Positions 18,702 through 27,491 are shown, numbered from the stretch's first letter. The stretch is 64,000 nucleotides of DNA from Lysobacter capsici (GCF_018732085.1 NZ_CP076103.1:4278001-4342000), one strand, 5' to 3'. Program-made: numbers and translations. The notes: generated by a model from the sequence alone, not told the origin.

Positions 18702-19376
18702 ATGAGCGCTACGACCATGGAACTCGACGACTTCAAACTGGCCTGGCAGGAACTCGATCGCAAGCTCGATCGCCAGTACGCGCTGGATCTGGCGCGTTTG
18801 CGCGAGGAGCGCGGCAAGCGGATGAAATCCGGCCTGCGTCCGCTGGTCTGGGGGCAGGCGCTGCAGATGCTGTTCGGCGTGGTGTGCATCGTCTGGGGCG
18901 CGTTGTTCTGGATGCATTACATGGACCGCACGCATCTGCTCGTGTTCGGCCTGATCGTGCATGTCTACGGCGTCGCCCTGGTCGTCTGCGGCGCCGCGAT
19001 GCAGGGATTGCTCGCCAAGACCGACTACACCGCGCCGGTGATGACGATCCAGAAACGCCTGGCGAGCCTGCGCAAGACCTATATCCGCACCGGCCTGGCG
19101 GTCGGCTTGGCGTGGTGGCTGTTGTGGATGCCGTTCGTGAGCATGCTGTTCATGACCTTCTTCGGCGCCGACATCTACCTGCATGCGCCGTCGGTCTACG
19201 TCATCGGCAGCGCGGTCGGGGTGGCGGGCCTGCTCGCGACCTGGGGGATCTATCGCTGGTCGCGCCAGCCCAGCCGCCCACGCCTGGCGAAAATGATGGA
19301 AGACAGCGTCACCGGCGTCAGCCTGCGCCGCGCGCAGGCGCTGCTCGACGAGATCGCGCAGTTCGAACGCGAGTGA
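18702..19376 (+). CDS. membrane protein, partner of the ECF sigma factor
   Basis: A 224-residue protein. A charged cytoplasmic head (MELDDFKLAWQELDRKLDRQYALDLARLREERG) precedes four transmembrane helices (about 48-185) and a short basic/acidic tail with RRAQALLDEIAQFERE. The head resembles the amphipathic helices by which membrane-bound anti-sigma factors hold sigma. The position directly after the ECF gene makes an anti-sigma or sensing role plausible, but no RskA or ZAS signature is visible. A second in-frame Met (MELDD, residue 6) is an alternative start. Confidence 0.75.
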   Translation: MSATTMELDDFKLAWQELDRKLDRQYALDLARLREERGKRMKSGLRPLVWGQALQMLFGVVCIVWGALFWMHYMDRTHLLVFGLIVHVYGVALVVCGAAMQGLLAKTDYTAPVMTIQKRLASLRKTYIRTGLAVGLAWWLLWMPFVSMLFMTFFGADIYLHAPSVYVIGSAVGVAGLLATWGIYRWSRQPSRPRLAKMMEDSVTGVSLRRAQALLDEIAQFERE

Positions 19377-19451
19377 GGTCGCTTAGCGGCGGGTGACGGT
19401 TGCCGCGACCGCCGGCGATCAGACCGGCCGGCGCGACGACTTCAGCGACAC

Positions 19452-19766
19452 TCAGCCGGCCGCCTTCTTGGCGCGCCGGCTTTCGCGTTTGAGCGGTCCG
19501 CCGACCGGGCAGATCTCGAACGCGAACTGGGTCAGGGTGTTGACCAGGTGGTCCGGGACCAGCTTGTAGACCACGAACTGGCCGCGCCGCTCGCTGCTGA
19601 TCAGGCCGGCGTTGACCAGCACCGACAGGTGCCGCGAGATCGCCGGCGCGCTCATCTCGAATCGCGCGGCGATGTCGCCGGCGCTGAGCTCGCGTTCGGA
19701 CAGGAAGGCCAGGATCTGCCGTCGCGGCGACGAGGCCAGGGCTTCGAAGATCTTGTCCTGCATCAT
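19452..19766 (-). CDS. ArsR-family transcriptional regulator
   Basis: A small winged-helix repressor of about 104 residues with the canonical DIAARFEMSAPAISRHLSVLVNAGLISSERRGQFVVYKL HTH and wing. The metal-binding ELCVCD motif of arsenic sensors is absent, placing it with the SdpR/non-metal group often tied to lipid or SRPBCC genes. The start is uncertain: ATGs at 19766 and 19763 and a GTG at 19775 all lack a clear Shine-Dalgarno. An AT-rich site lies about 65 bp upstream and matches one before the desaturase at 15907, so it probably represses itself and that gene. The second desaturase lies about 300 bp upstream on the same strand. Confidence 0.88.
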   Translation of the reverse strand: MMQDKIFEALASSPRRQILAFLSERELSAGDIAARFEMSAPAISRHLSVLVNAGLISSERRGQFVVYKLVPDHLVNTLTQFAFEICPVGGPLKRESRRAKKAAG

Positions 19767-19830
19767 GGGGAGCACCGCTGCGGTCGGGGCGCGCGCCGGG
19801 GTGGCGCGGGGTCCGGTTATAGTGGTGCTT

Positions 19831-19850
19831 ATTTAACTAAATTGCTAATT
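19831..19850 (-). promoter_or_regulatory. AT-rich operator candidate in front of the ArsR gene
   Basis: TTAACTAAATTGCTAA at 19833-19848 lies in an AT-rich island within very GC-rich DNA, about 65 bp upstream of the ArsR start. Read on the gene strand it is TTAGCAATTTAGTTAA, matching the site at 15789-15804 in 15 of 16 bases. It is a likely autoregulatory site; nearby AT-rich bases could also supply the -10 box. Confidence 0.6.
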
Positions 19851-19860
19851 GTTTGTGGGG

Positions 19861-19984
19861 CCGGGAATCGGGAATCGGGAATCGGGAATCGGGAGAGCCT
19901 AGCCGCGGTGGCTGGTGGATCGGCAGGACATCGGGAGTCGCTTTTGCGATTCCCCATTCCCCATTCCCCATTCCCGATTCCCGG
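19861..19984. repeat. inverted blocks of GGGAATC heptamers
   Basis: A run of four GGGAATC heptamers at about 19863-19890 faces a run of CCCCATT/GATTCCC units at about 19948-19980, giving a large slip-prone hairpin. A short CCCTCTCCCGC/GCGGGAGAGGG hairpin follows at about 20005-20032. No gene is supported here. Confidence 0.8.
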
Positions 19985-20063
19985 CCATCAGGCCCTCACC
20001 CCTGCCCTCTCCCGCGTGGCGGGAGAGGGGGAATTCGTCAGGCGCCCAGCGCCTGGGCTTGCT

Positions 20064-21134
20064 TCAGGCGCTGGGCGCCTGGGCTTGCTTCAGACGCTTC
20101 GGGAAGCCGACCATGCGCTGCAACTCCTCGTCCCACAGCTTCATGCGCGCGCACTTGAGGCTCGACCACAGGGTCAGGCGCGGCGCGGCCTGCAGCAGCG
20201 GGCTGGATTCGAACGCTTCGCGCAGGCGGTAGTTCGGAATGCGGCTGGCCAGATGGTGGATGTGGTGGTAGCCGATGTTGCCGGTGAACCAATGCACGAT
20301 GCCCGGCAGGTCGTAATACGAGCTGCCGGCGATCGCCGCTTCGTGCGAATCCCACTCGCCCTTGCGGGTCCAGTAGGCGTCTTCGAAGGTGTGCTGCACA
20401 TAGAACAGCCACACGCCGGCGGCGCCGGCCAGCAGCACGATCGGCAGATGCACCATGAACACCGTGTGCCAGCCGATCGCGAAGCCCATCGCGACGATGG
20501 TCAGCGCCAGCGCGAGGTTGTTGAACAGCACGCTCGCCCACTCGCGCTTCCAGGTGAACGGAAGGTCGAACGGGAAGCGGTGCTTGATCACGAACTGATA
20601 GACCGGGCCGACGCCGAGCAGCACCGGGATGCTGCGGTACAGGCGGTAGCTCAAACGGCCCAGCCAGGACCGCGCGCGGTATTCGGCGACGGTCAGGGTT
20701 TCGATGTCGCCCATCTCGCGGCGGTCGAGGTTGCCCGAGGTGCCGTGGTGGATGGCGTGGGTCTTCTTCCAGTACCCGTACGGGAACAGGGTCACCAGGC
20801 CCAGGCAGCGCCCGACCATGTCGTTGGCACGGCTGCTGGCGAAGAACGAGCCGTGCCCGCAGTCGTGCTGGATGATGAAGGTGCGCACGTACAGGCCGGC
20901 GGTCGGGATCGCCATCAGCAAGGTCCAGCCGTAGCCCCAGTGACCGATCACGCTCCAGGCCATCAGCACCCACATCGCCGCGAACGGCACCAGGGTGTTG
21001 ATCAGTTGCCACACCGCCCGTCCGGTCTGAGGCTTGGCGAAACGCGCGCAAAGCTGACGCAGGTTGGTTACGGATACGGAAGGTTGCGAATCGGCGTCAG
21101 CGTTCAAGCGGGAGCTCCAGTCAGGACATCGCAT
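20064..21134 (-). CDS. membrane fatty acid desaturase (PF00487)
   Basis: A 356-residue desaturase of the omega-6/delta-12 type. The histidine boxes are HDCGHGS, HAIHHGTSG and a third with YHHIHHLASRIPN, with four membrane segments between and around them. It should desaturate acyl chains of membrane lipids using a di-iron centre. The start at 21134 (MRCPDWSSRL) gives the normal distance to the first helix, though no strong Shine-Dalgarno is seen. At the 3' end a 17-base segment is repeated 26 bp apart (20051-20067 and 20077-20093), and the stop codon falls inside the repeated segment, so the present C-terminus arose by a small duplication. The ArsR gene follows on the same strand. Confidence 0.88.
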   Translation of the reverse strand: MRCPDWSSRLNADADSQPSVSVTNLRQLCARFAKPQTGRAVWQLINTLVPFAAMWVLMAWSVIGHWGYGWTLLMAIPTAGLYVRTFIIQHDCGHGSFFASSRANDMVGRCLGLVTLFPYGYWKKTHAIHHGTSGNLDRREMGDIETLTVAEYRARSWLGRLSYRLYRSIPVLLGVGPVYQFVIKHRFPFDLPFTWKREWASVLFNNLALALTIVAMGFAIGWHTVFMVHLPIVLLAGAAGVWLFYVQHTFEDAYWTRKGEWDSHEAAIAGSSYYDLPGIVHWFTGNIGYHHIHHLASRIPNYRLREAFESSPLLQAAPRLTLWSSLKCARMKLWDEELQRMVGFPKRLKQAQAPSA

Positions 21135-21338
21135 TGTGGTGAGCGCACGAAGACCTGGCAATGACATGCGCGTGCGTATGGATGTGATCGAGACCGGTCT
21201 TTCGGGAAATGGCGACCAACGCACGCGCCGACGGTGGCGGTGTCGGCACCGGACCTTGCGGTCGGCGCGGCCGGTTTGGCGAGTTCCCCGAGCGTTCCCA
21301 CACTACGCCTTGCGCCTGCGGGCCGCTAGGCTAATGGC

Positions 21339-21632
21339 ATGTCCGCTTGGTACGTCTACGTCATCGAATGCCGCGACGGCAGCCTGTACACCGGCATTGC
21401 GCTGGATGTAGAACGCCGCTACGCCCAGCATCTGGCCGGAAAAGGCGCGCGCTACACGCGTTCGCGTCCGCCGTTGCGACTGTTGGCGCGGTTCATATAT
21501 CCGGACCGTTCGTCGGCGCTGCGCGCGGAATATGCGATCAAGCAGCTGTCGCCGACGGCCAAACGCCGGTTGTGCGCGCAGGCCGGCGACGACATTCCGG
21601 TCGAAGCCGCCGCCGAAGCCGGCTCGGGTTGA
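21339..21632 (+). CDS. GIY-YIG nuclease-family protein
   Basis: A 97-residue single-domain protein. WYVYVIECRDGSLYTGIALDVERRYAQH carries the YVY/YTG pair that gives the GIY-YIG fold, followed by the usual RRY basic motif and a later E in ALRAEYAIKQL. It resembles YhbQ/YazA-like small proteins, which are DNA-nuclease-fold proteins linked to DNA repair or stress with poorly defined roles. It is transcribed alone and converges on the MAPEG gene, with three bases between the stops. Confidence 0.9.
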   Translation: MSAWYVYVIECRDGSLYTGIALDVERRYAQHLAGKGARYTRSRPPLRLLARFIYPDRSSALRAEYAIKQLSPTAKRRLCAQAGDDIPVEAAAEAGSG

Positions 21633-21635
21633 GCC

Positions 21636-22025
21636 TTACAGCAGCGCCCACAGCAGCTTGAGCAGGCCCCACAGCGCCACCGCCCACACCGCCGAACGCA
21701 GGTAAGGGATGCCGGCGGCATACACCGGCACGTAAGCCACCCGAGCCCAGAAGTACAACTGCGCGCCGAGCGCGGTGTCGTCGTTGCCGCGGCCGGCGAG
21801 GCCGACCGCCAGCACCGCGGCGGCGAACAGCGGAAAGGTTTCGAGGAAATTGCGCCACGCGCGGTCCATGCGCGCGGCCACGCCGGTCAAGGGTTCGACC
21901 GCGCCGTCGCGCGCGCTTGCGTTCCAGCGCACGCCGCGCTGGGCGGTCATGAAGCTCGCGTTGACCAGCAAGTGCACGATGCCCAGTGCGATCGCCCAGG
22001 CCAGCATCTGCAGTTCGGTGCTCAT
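21636..22025 (-). CDS. MAPEG-family membrane protein
   Basis: A 129-residue protein with four hydrophobic helices and the family features: an N-terminal helix ending in the RGVRWNASARD loop, RAWRNFLETFPLFAAAVL and a YFWARVAYVPVYAAGIPYLRS segment. MAPEG proteins include glutathione-dependent membrane enzymes; bacterial members of this length are mostly uncharacterised. The start at 22025 gives a complete first helix; the longer open frame upstream runs into repeat sequence and is not coding. Confidence 0.88.
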   Translation of the reverse strand: MSTELQMLAWAIALGIVHLLVNASFMTAQRGVRWNASARDGAVEPLTGVAARMDRAWRNFLETFPLFAAAVLAVGLAGRGNDDTALGAQLYFWARVAYVPVYAAGIPYLRSAVWAVALWGLLKLLWALL

Positions 22026-22118
22026 GGGCGATGTACCTCGTTGAAGATGCTGAAGGCTGAAGGCGATGCAGGTTGAAGAAGATACAGGCTGAAGAATCCG
22101 CAAGATGCCGCGAGGCTG

Positions 22119-22243
22119 CGAGGTCTTTTGTGGGAGGGGCTTCAGCCCCGATGCTTTTCGATCAGTTCGAGTTCGAGCTTTGAAGTTTCGAGCGACCTGA
22201 GCCAAAAGCATCGGGGCTGAAGCCCCTCCCACAAAAGACCTCG
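22119..22243. repeat. inverted pair of GTGGGAGGGGCTTCAGCCCC repeats
   Basis: CGAGGTCTTTTGTGGGAGGG on the left and its exact reverse complement on the right enclose GCTTCAGCCCCGATGCTTTT arms, giving stems of over 40 bp around a loop of about 40 bases. It fills most of the gap between the MAPEG gene and the end of the MDR oxidoreductase gene. Confidence 0.92.
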
Positions 22244-22321
22244 CACCAACCGCTCGCACGACCAACGAACTCGCAGGTCGGCCCGACGACCATCCGCCGC
22301 CGGCACCGCCCCCACCATCCC

Positions 22322-23314
22322 TCACACCGGCCCGTTCGGCAGAATCAGAATCTTGCCGTCGCGCTCGCCGGCCGCCGCGGCCGCGACCGCTTCCTTGATC
22401 TGGTCGAGCCCATAGGTCGCCTGCACCCGCGCCTGCAACTGCCCGCTGGCGACGCGCTGGGCGATTTCGCCGAACACTTCCGTGCGCCGCGCCGGGCTCG
22501 CCTGCTGGAACCAGCGCGACAGCCAGAACCCGCGCAGGCTCACGTCGCGAAACACGAACGAGGCCGGCGAGATCGAACACGCCTCGCCGCTCATCGCGCC
22601 ATAATTGACCACGATGCCGCCCTCGCCCAGGGACTGCGCGATGTGCTGGGTCGAAATTCCGCCCACCGCATCGATGCCGAGCTTGATCGGCGCCTTGTCC
22701 GCCGCTTCGCGCGCGCGCTTGCCCAGGTCGTCGCCGTCGACCAGCACCACGTCGGCGCCGGCCGCGCGCACCGCCTCGACCGCCGACTCGCGCCGCACCA
22801 CGTTGATCGTGCGCAGCCCGCGCGATTTGGCGATCTGGATCAGATAGGTGCCGACCGCCGAATTGGCCGCGTTCTGGATCACCCAGTCGCCCGGCTGCAG
22901 GTCGACGAATTCGCTGAGCATCAGCAGGGCGGTCGGCGGATTGATCGTGATCATCGCCAGTTGCTTGGGATCGGCGCCGCCCGGCAAGGCGATCAGATGC
23001 TTGGCGGTGCCGACCATGTGGGTGGCCCAACTGCCGCCCTGGATCGGCAGCAGCACGGTCTGGCCGACCTTCAGCTGGGTCACCTCCGGCCCGAGTTCGG
23101 CGATCCGGCCGACGCCCTCGTTGCCGCCTACCGCCGGCAACGGCGGCAGCAGGCCGTACTCGCCGGTCAGGGTCAGCACGTCGGACGGGTTGATCGGCGC
23201 GGCCAGCACTTCGATCAATACCTGGCCCGCGCTCAGCGGCGGGGTCTGGAACTCCACCGCGTCGATGACGTCCTGCGGCACCGGACCGCGCTGGGTGTAT
23301 TGGGCTTTCTTCAT
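22322..23314 (-). CDS. MECR-type zinc-free medium-chain oxidoreductase
   Basis: A 330-residue MDR-superfamily enzyme resembling trans-2-enoyl-CoA reductase/quinone oxidoreductase. It has INPSDVLTLTGEYG near residue 45, the MECR-like PAVGGNEGVGRIAELG, the nucleotide site region QNAANSAVGTYLIQIAKSRGLRTINVVRR and NYGAMSGE further on. It lacks the zinc ligands of true alcohol dehydrogenases. It probably reduces an enoyl thioester or a quinone with NADPH. The start at 23314 (MKKAQYTQRG) matches the family; 24 further residues in the open frame do not. Confidence 0.88.
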   Translation of the reverse strand: MKKAQYTQRGPVPQDVIDAVEFQTPPLSAGQVLIEVLAAPINPSDVLTLTGEYGLLPPLPAVGGNEGVGRIAELGPEVTQLKVGQTVLLPIQGGSWATHMVGTAKHLIALPGGADPKQLAMITINPPTALLMLSEFVDLQPGDWVIQNAANSAVGTYLIQIAKSRGLRTINVVRRESAVEAVRAAGADVVLVDGDDLGKRAREAADKAPIKLGIDAVGGISTQHIAQSLGEGGIVVNYGAMSGEACSISPASFVFRDVSLRGFWLSRWFQQASPARRTEVFGEIAQRVASGQLQARVQATYGLDQIKEAVAAAAAGERDGKILILPNGPV

Positions 23315-23475
23315 TGCGTCACTCCAAACCGGACGAGAACAAGGGACCGCGCCCGCGACCGACCACCGGCCGCGACGCACCTGCATACGCGAGAGTACGC
23401 CGGACCCGGTGCAAACGTCTTGCGCGCACGTCTCAGCGCTGCGACCCTGCTTGGCCCTTCATCGTCCACGGCCTC

Positions 23476-23700
23476 ATGCAACCGATCCGTTTCGAACTCG
23501 ACCCCGGCCACGACTACGTGGAGCTCAACCAGTTGCTCAAGCTGACCGGCCTGTGCGACAGCGGCGGCGCCGGCAAGGCGATCGTCGCCAGCGGCGCGGT
23601 CCGGGTCGACGGCCAGGTGGAACTGCGCAAGACCTGCAAGATCCGCGCGGGGCAGACGGTGGCCTGCCAGGGCGTGACGATCGAGGTGGTCGCGGCCTGA
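23476..23700 (+). CDS. small S4-domain RNA-binding protein (YbcJ-like)
   Basis: A 74-residue protein that is a single S4 domain: FELDPGHDYVELNQLLKLTGLCDSGGAGKAIVASGAVRVDGQVELRKTCKIRAGQTV. It matches the YbcJ type, which binds structured RNA and may act in ribosome assembly or translation. The gene is divergent from the MECR-like gene, and no operon partner follows. The gap 23701-23908 after it shows nothing recognisable. Confidence 0.88.
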   Translation: MQPIRFELDPGHDYVELNQLLKLTGLCDSGGAGKAIVASGAVRVDGQVELRKTCKIRAGQTVACQGVTIEVVAA

Positions 23701-23908
23701 GCGCCCGCCAGCGCAGCGATGCTGCCGGTTGGGCGCGCAATACCCCGCAGTTGCGAACACCGCCGAGCGATGCGCGGCGGTATCTGGCGAATTCTGGCGA
23801 ACGAGATCCAGGCGTTCATCGGCCCATCCTCGCGTTGATAACGCATGAGTGCGGCGCCGTCCTCCGGGTGGGTTCAGTTCGTCGCAACGCACTGAAACCT
23901 CACTTCGC

Positions 23909-24871
23909 TCACATCGCTGGCTGCTCGGGATAGCTTCCGGTCGAAAACACCCAGCGACGCAGTTCGGCGCCGCGATCCTTCCCGCACTTGTGGTTCACGT
24001 CCCGCCATTCGGCCACCGATGCTTCCGGTTGCGCACTGACGATCCTGACGCGTTCGCCATAGGGCGACTTCGAAACCAACCGCAGCTCGACGCCGGGTCG
24101 TATACCGTCGACGGTGCCGCGGTCGAACGTCAGATCGTAGGCGTCGGTGCAATACCCATAACGATGTTCGCTGGATGTGCGCCTGGACGCGGTCACCTTG
24201 AGATTCAAGGCGACGCTGCGGATGGCGGCGAGTTGATCGGCGGGCAGATCGGGCAGGCCGACCACCGCTTTGTCTTCGTCGCCCTTGCGCAACAGGACAT
24301 GCCCGTAAGGCGTCGTGCGCGGCTCCTCGCCCATATTGATCGAGTTGATGAACGTCATCGGATCGGATGCGCCGATCAAATAGACCCGTTCGCCCCATCG
24401 CACGGGACGCAGTTGCGTCGGCAGTTTGAAAGGCCCGTCGGTCGAGTGCGCATAGTTCAATTTCAGCGACCCGTCGGCCTGCATCAGCACCTCGCCCTCG
24501 TTCTGGGCGTACATGCCGGTGCAGCCGCGCCAGGTGGAACTGACCCCGGCTCCGGGCGCGATCAGCACACGCACATTCATACCCAGACCGTCGCCTTCGT
24601 AGTAGTCGCCCGCCCAAGCGTGCTGACCATGCAGGCCGAGCAGTTCGGTCTGTACCAGTTGGCCGCGCCGCTGGACCTGCGAACCGATCCGCTCGCTTGG
24701 CGAATCCTCGTCCAACGGTGCACTGGCCTGCACGCCCGTCGTTTCCCGCGCTTGCGCCTGCAACACCGAAAACGCCAGCATGCCCAGGCCGCCAACGGCC
24801 AAGGTCAGGCTCAATCCCGCGATCCGCCAGGGACGCAACCGATGGTACGACGACGTCCGAGACGATTTCAT
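23909..24871 (-). CDS. membrane-anchored protein of unknown function
   Basis: A 320-residue protein with a basic N-terminus and one transmembrane helix (RIAGLSLTLAVGGLGMLAFSVLQA, about residues 17-40), then an extracytoplasmic domain. That domain holds a WRGCTGMYAQNEGEVLMQADGSL stretch and scattered Cys residues, and ends with WRDVNHKCGKDRGAELRRWVF. No enzyme motif is recognised. The start at 24871 has GGAGG at good spacing. Its start lies 65 bp after the stop of the next gene upstream on the minus strand, another membrane protein, so the two are probably co-transcribed and may act together. Confidence 0.7.
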   Translation of the reverse strand: MKSSRTSSYHRLRPWRIAGLSLTLAVGGLGMLAFSVLQAQARETTGVQASAPLDEDSPSERIGSQVQRRGQLVQTELLGLHGQHAWAGDYYEGDGLGMNVRVLIAPGAGVSSTWRGCTGMYAQNEGEVLMQADGSLKLNYAHSTDGPFKLPTQLRPVRWGERVYLIGASDPMTFINSINMGEEPRTTPYGHVLLRKGDEDKAVVGLPDLPADQLAAIRSVALNLKVTASRRTSSEHRYGYCTDAYDLTFDRGTVDGIRPGVELRLVSKSPYGERVRIVSAQPEASVAEWRDVNHKCGKDRGAELRRWVFSTGSYPEQPAM

Positions 24872-24936
24872 AGCGGCCTCCCCGGCCATGGCGCGGCCAG
24901 AATCCTGTGCGTGGCGCTTGCGGTCAAGTGTCTGCT

Positions 24937-25968
24937 TCACGCCAATGGCAAGGTGCTATCGGACCGGCACAGATCGTCATGCAACCGCTGCACCGCCTGC
25001 GCCGCCATGACGTAATCGCGGCTGCCCAGCGCTTCGACGAAACGGCAGGACGCATAGCCCGCCGACTTGCGCTCGTAGTCGTCGACCCAGCGTTCGCGCT
25101 CGTGCATCCGCTCGGCGGCGATCGGCCATACGCCGGCCTTGGGCATCGACGCGGGATTGTTCGAAGGCACGCCGGCCCGGGTCGATCGCGCCCGCTCGCC
25201 GATGCGCCACGGTTTCGGACTGACCCGCGCGCGGAAACAATGCTGGCGCCGGCACAGCAGCGCGTAGTACGCATCGGCGCCGATCGCCTCGAAGAATTCG
25301 ACCACCGCCGGATCGTTCGGATCGAATACCCGGTGCATCGCCAGCAGGCGAAAGCCGTTCGGCGTGCGATACAGGCGCAGATGCCAGTCCGGATGCGCGG
25401 CGACGAAGGCGTCGATGCGTTTGCGTGCGCGCCCCTCGGCCCCGCCGTCGGCGCGATGGCGCGCGCGGCCGCGCGCCTGGGCCAGCGCGATGGCGATGCC
25501 GGTGGCGAACACCCAGCTCAGCAGGAACACCCCCAGATGCCGGGCCATCGCACCGGCGATCAACGCCGCCGCCAGCGATGAGAGAAAGTAGTACTTGTTC
25601 CAGGCCGATACCGGCTCGTCGAAATCGACGTCGGCGAACAACACATCGGGCGAGTTGAGGCAGCGCGCGCCGTAGCTGTTGCGGGTGATGACGATATCGC
25701 CGCGACGTTCGACGATCTGCTCGCGGATCGGCAGGCCTTCGGCGTCGTAGGGCACGCGCGGATCGCGCTTGGGCAGGCTGGCGCCGGCGAGGATGCGATC
25801 GAAGGCTTCGCGCGCGCGGGCATCGGCCATGGCCTGGGCGTCGGCGAGGTTGGCGTTGGACCACCCGAAGCGACGCACCGTCAGCGAACGTCGCCCGGAC
25901 GCGTGATCGCGGCCGAACTGCTCGCCGATCCGGGCCTCCGCCCAGAATTCCGGAACGATCATCGCCAT
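24937..25968 (-). CDS. conserved membrane protein of unknown function
   Basis: A 343-residue protein. An N-terminal soluble part has VRRFGWSNANLADAQAMADARAREAFDRI, ITRNSYGARCLNSPDVLFADVDF and the acidic DVDFDEP; two transmembrane helices follow (about 135-170), then a C-terminal part with HLRLYRTPNGFRLLAMHRVFDP, CFRARVSPKPWRIG and YASCRFVEALGS. This pattern is familiar from uncharacterised proteobacterial proteins. The paired acidic motif and YRTPxGxRLL segment faintly recall primase-polymerase folds, but this is only an impression. ATG at 25968 is set by AGGAGG seven bases upstream. It probably forms an operon with the gene at 23909. Confidence 0.7.
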   Translation of the reverse strand: MAMIVPEFWAEARIGEQFGRDHASGRRSLTVRRFGWSNANLADAQAMADARAREAFDRILAGASLPKRDPRVPYDAEGLPIREQIVERRGDIVITRNSYGARCLNSPDVLFADVDFDEPVSAWNKYYFLSSLAAALIAGAMARHLGVFLLSWVFATGIAIALAQARGRARHRADGGAEGRARKRIDAFVAAHPDWHLRLYRTPNGFRLLAMHRVFDPNDPAVVEFFEAIGADAYYALLCRRQHCFRARVSPKPWRIGERARSTRAGVPSNNPASMPKAGVWPIAAERMHERERWVDDYERKSAGYASCRFVEALGSRDYVMAAQAVQRLHDDLCRSDSTLPLA

Positions 25969-26108
25969 GGAGCGCCTCCTTGCGTGGTTCGGCCGATTGT
26001 ATGCGTTGACACCGTGGGTATGAGCGGCGCTTGGGCGGATTGCCGGTGATCGTAAGCCGCGAACATCGATGCCGCGTCGCTGTCGGATCGCGTCGCCGTC
26101 CGTGGATG

Positions 26109-26217
26109 CAACGCGGTCGCGGCTCGCGCCGCTCCTACAGGGGCTTGCGTGCGACACGAGTCGGCCCGCGATGATCATTGCAATCTCCCTGTAGCAGCGG
26201 CGCGAGCCGCGACCAAC
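26109..26217. repeat. inverted pair of CTGTAGGAGCGGCG repeats
   Basis: CGCGGTCGCGGCTCGCGCCG with CTCCTACAG on the left faces CTGTAGCAGCGGCGCGAGCC on the right around about 55 bases. It lies in the gap between the unknown membrane protein and nadM. The rest of that gap (25969-26435) shows no gene and no clear riboswitch. Confidence 0.82.
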
Positions 26218-26435
26218 CGAAGAGAGCGAACACCACGCACCAACCGAAGCGACAGGACCCGGCTGCTTTCGGTCCAAGGCCCATGCCACCCAAAGCCCGT
26301 ACCGCCGTAGCTTCGGATTCAAACGCTTGCGTACGTCGCTGCGGTCGGCACTTGACGACGCCCCCCATCGGCGTAGCATTCGCCATACGCCACCGGACAG
26401 ACCGATGGCGATCCACCAATCCGTGAGGGATTCTC

Positions 26436-27491
26436 ATGGCAATCGAATTCGATTACCTGGTTTTCATTGGCCGCTTCGAGCCGTTCCACAACGGCCACGC
26501 CGCCGTCGCCCGCCACGCTCTGGCCAAGGCGTCCAAAGTCATCTTCCTGGTCGGTTCCGCCGACACGCCCCGCACCACCAAGAACCCGTTCACCGTCGCC
26601 GAACGCGCGGTGATGATCCAGGCCGCGCTCAGCGATGCCGCCGACCGCTTGATCGTGCGTCCGTTGCGCGATCACCTCTACAACGAGAGCCTGTGGATCG
26701 CCAACGTGCAGCGCGCGGTCGCCGAGGCGGTGCGCGCCGACGGCGGCGATGCCGAAGCGCGCATCGGCCTGATCGGCATGGACAAGGACGCCTCCAGCTA
26801 CTACCTGCGCGAGTTCCCGCAGTGGCCGCTGGTCGATGTCAGCCACACCGCCACTTTGTCGGCCACCGAGCTGCGCCGCTTCCTGTTCGAAGCCAATCAG
26901 ATCGACAGCCACGGCGGCTTGATGCTGATCCGCGCCAACGTGCCCGGCCCGGTGTTCGACATGCTCGAAGCGTTTCGCAAAAGCTCACCGGCGTTCACCC
27001 AGTTGGTCGCCGAGTACCAGTTCATCGAGCAGTACCGCGCGGCCTGGAGCGATGCGCCCTACCCGCCGACCTTCGTCACCACCGACGCGGTGATCGTGCA
27101 TTCCGGCCACGTGCTGCTGGTGCGCCGCCGCGCCGAACCGGGCAAGGGCCTGTGGGCGCTGCCGGGCGGTTTCGTGGGTCAGCACGAAAGCCTGCTCGAC
27201 GCCTGCCTGCGCGAGCTGCGCGAGGAAACCCGGCTCAAGCTGCCGCTGCCGGTGCTCAAGGGCTCGATCAAGGGCGAGCACGTGTTCGACCATCCCGAAC
27301 GCAGCGCGCGCGGACGCACCATCACCCACGCCTTCCACTTCGAATTCCCGGCCGGCGAACTGCCGCCGGTGCGCGGCGGCGACGACGCCGACAAGGCACG
27401 CTGGATCGCGGTCAGCGAGGCGCTGGAAATGGGTCCGCAACTGTTCGAAGACCACCTGCACATCCTCGAATTCTTTCTCGGCCGCGGCTAA
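26436..27491 (+). CDS. nadM: bifunctional NMN adenylyltransferase / Nudix hydrolase
   Basis: A 351-residue two-domain enzyme. Residues 1 to about 190 form a NadM-type nucleotidyltransferase (GRFEPFHNGH at 12-21, late SATELRRFLF), making NAD from NMN and ATP. Residues about 205-351 form a Nudix domain with the full box G245-x5-E251-x7-R259-E-L-x-E263-E264, which in this fusion class hydrolyses ADP-ribose or related NAD derivatives. The gene is followed after 75 bp by nadV, so together they convert nicotinamide to NAD in two steps. Its product binds in the cytoplasm; there is no visible NrtR box or regulator beside it. Confidence 0.95.
   Translation: MAIEFDYLVFIGRFEPFHNGHAAVARHALAKASKVIFLVGSADTPRTTKNPFTVAERAVMIQAALSDAADRLIVRPLRDHLYNESLWIANVQRAVAEAVRADGGDAEARIGLIGMDKDASSYYLREFPQWPLVDVSHTATLSATELRRFLFEANQIDSHGGLMLIRANVPGPVFDMLEAFRKSSPAFTQLVAEYQFIEQYRAAWSDAPYPPTFVTTDAVIVHSGHVLLVRRRAEPGKGLWALPGGFVGQHESLLDACLRELREETRLKLPLPVLKGSIKGEHVFDHPERSARGRTITHAFHFEFPAGELPPVRGGDDADKARWIAVSEALEMGPQLFEDHLHILEFFLGRG

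Noticed and set aside
24937..25968. Call as primase-polymerase
   Set aside because: Only faint motif resemblance; transmembrane helices and lack of full motifs argue against a firm call.
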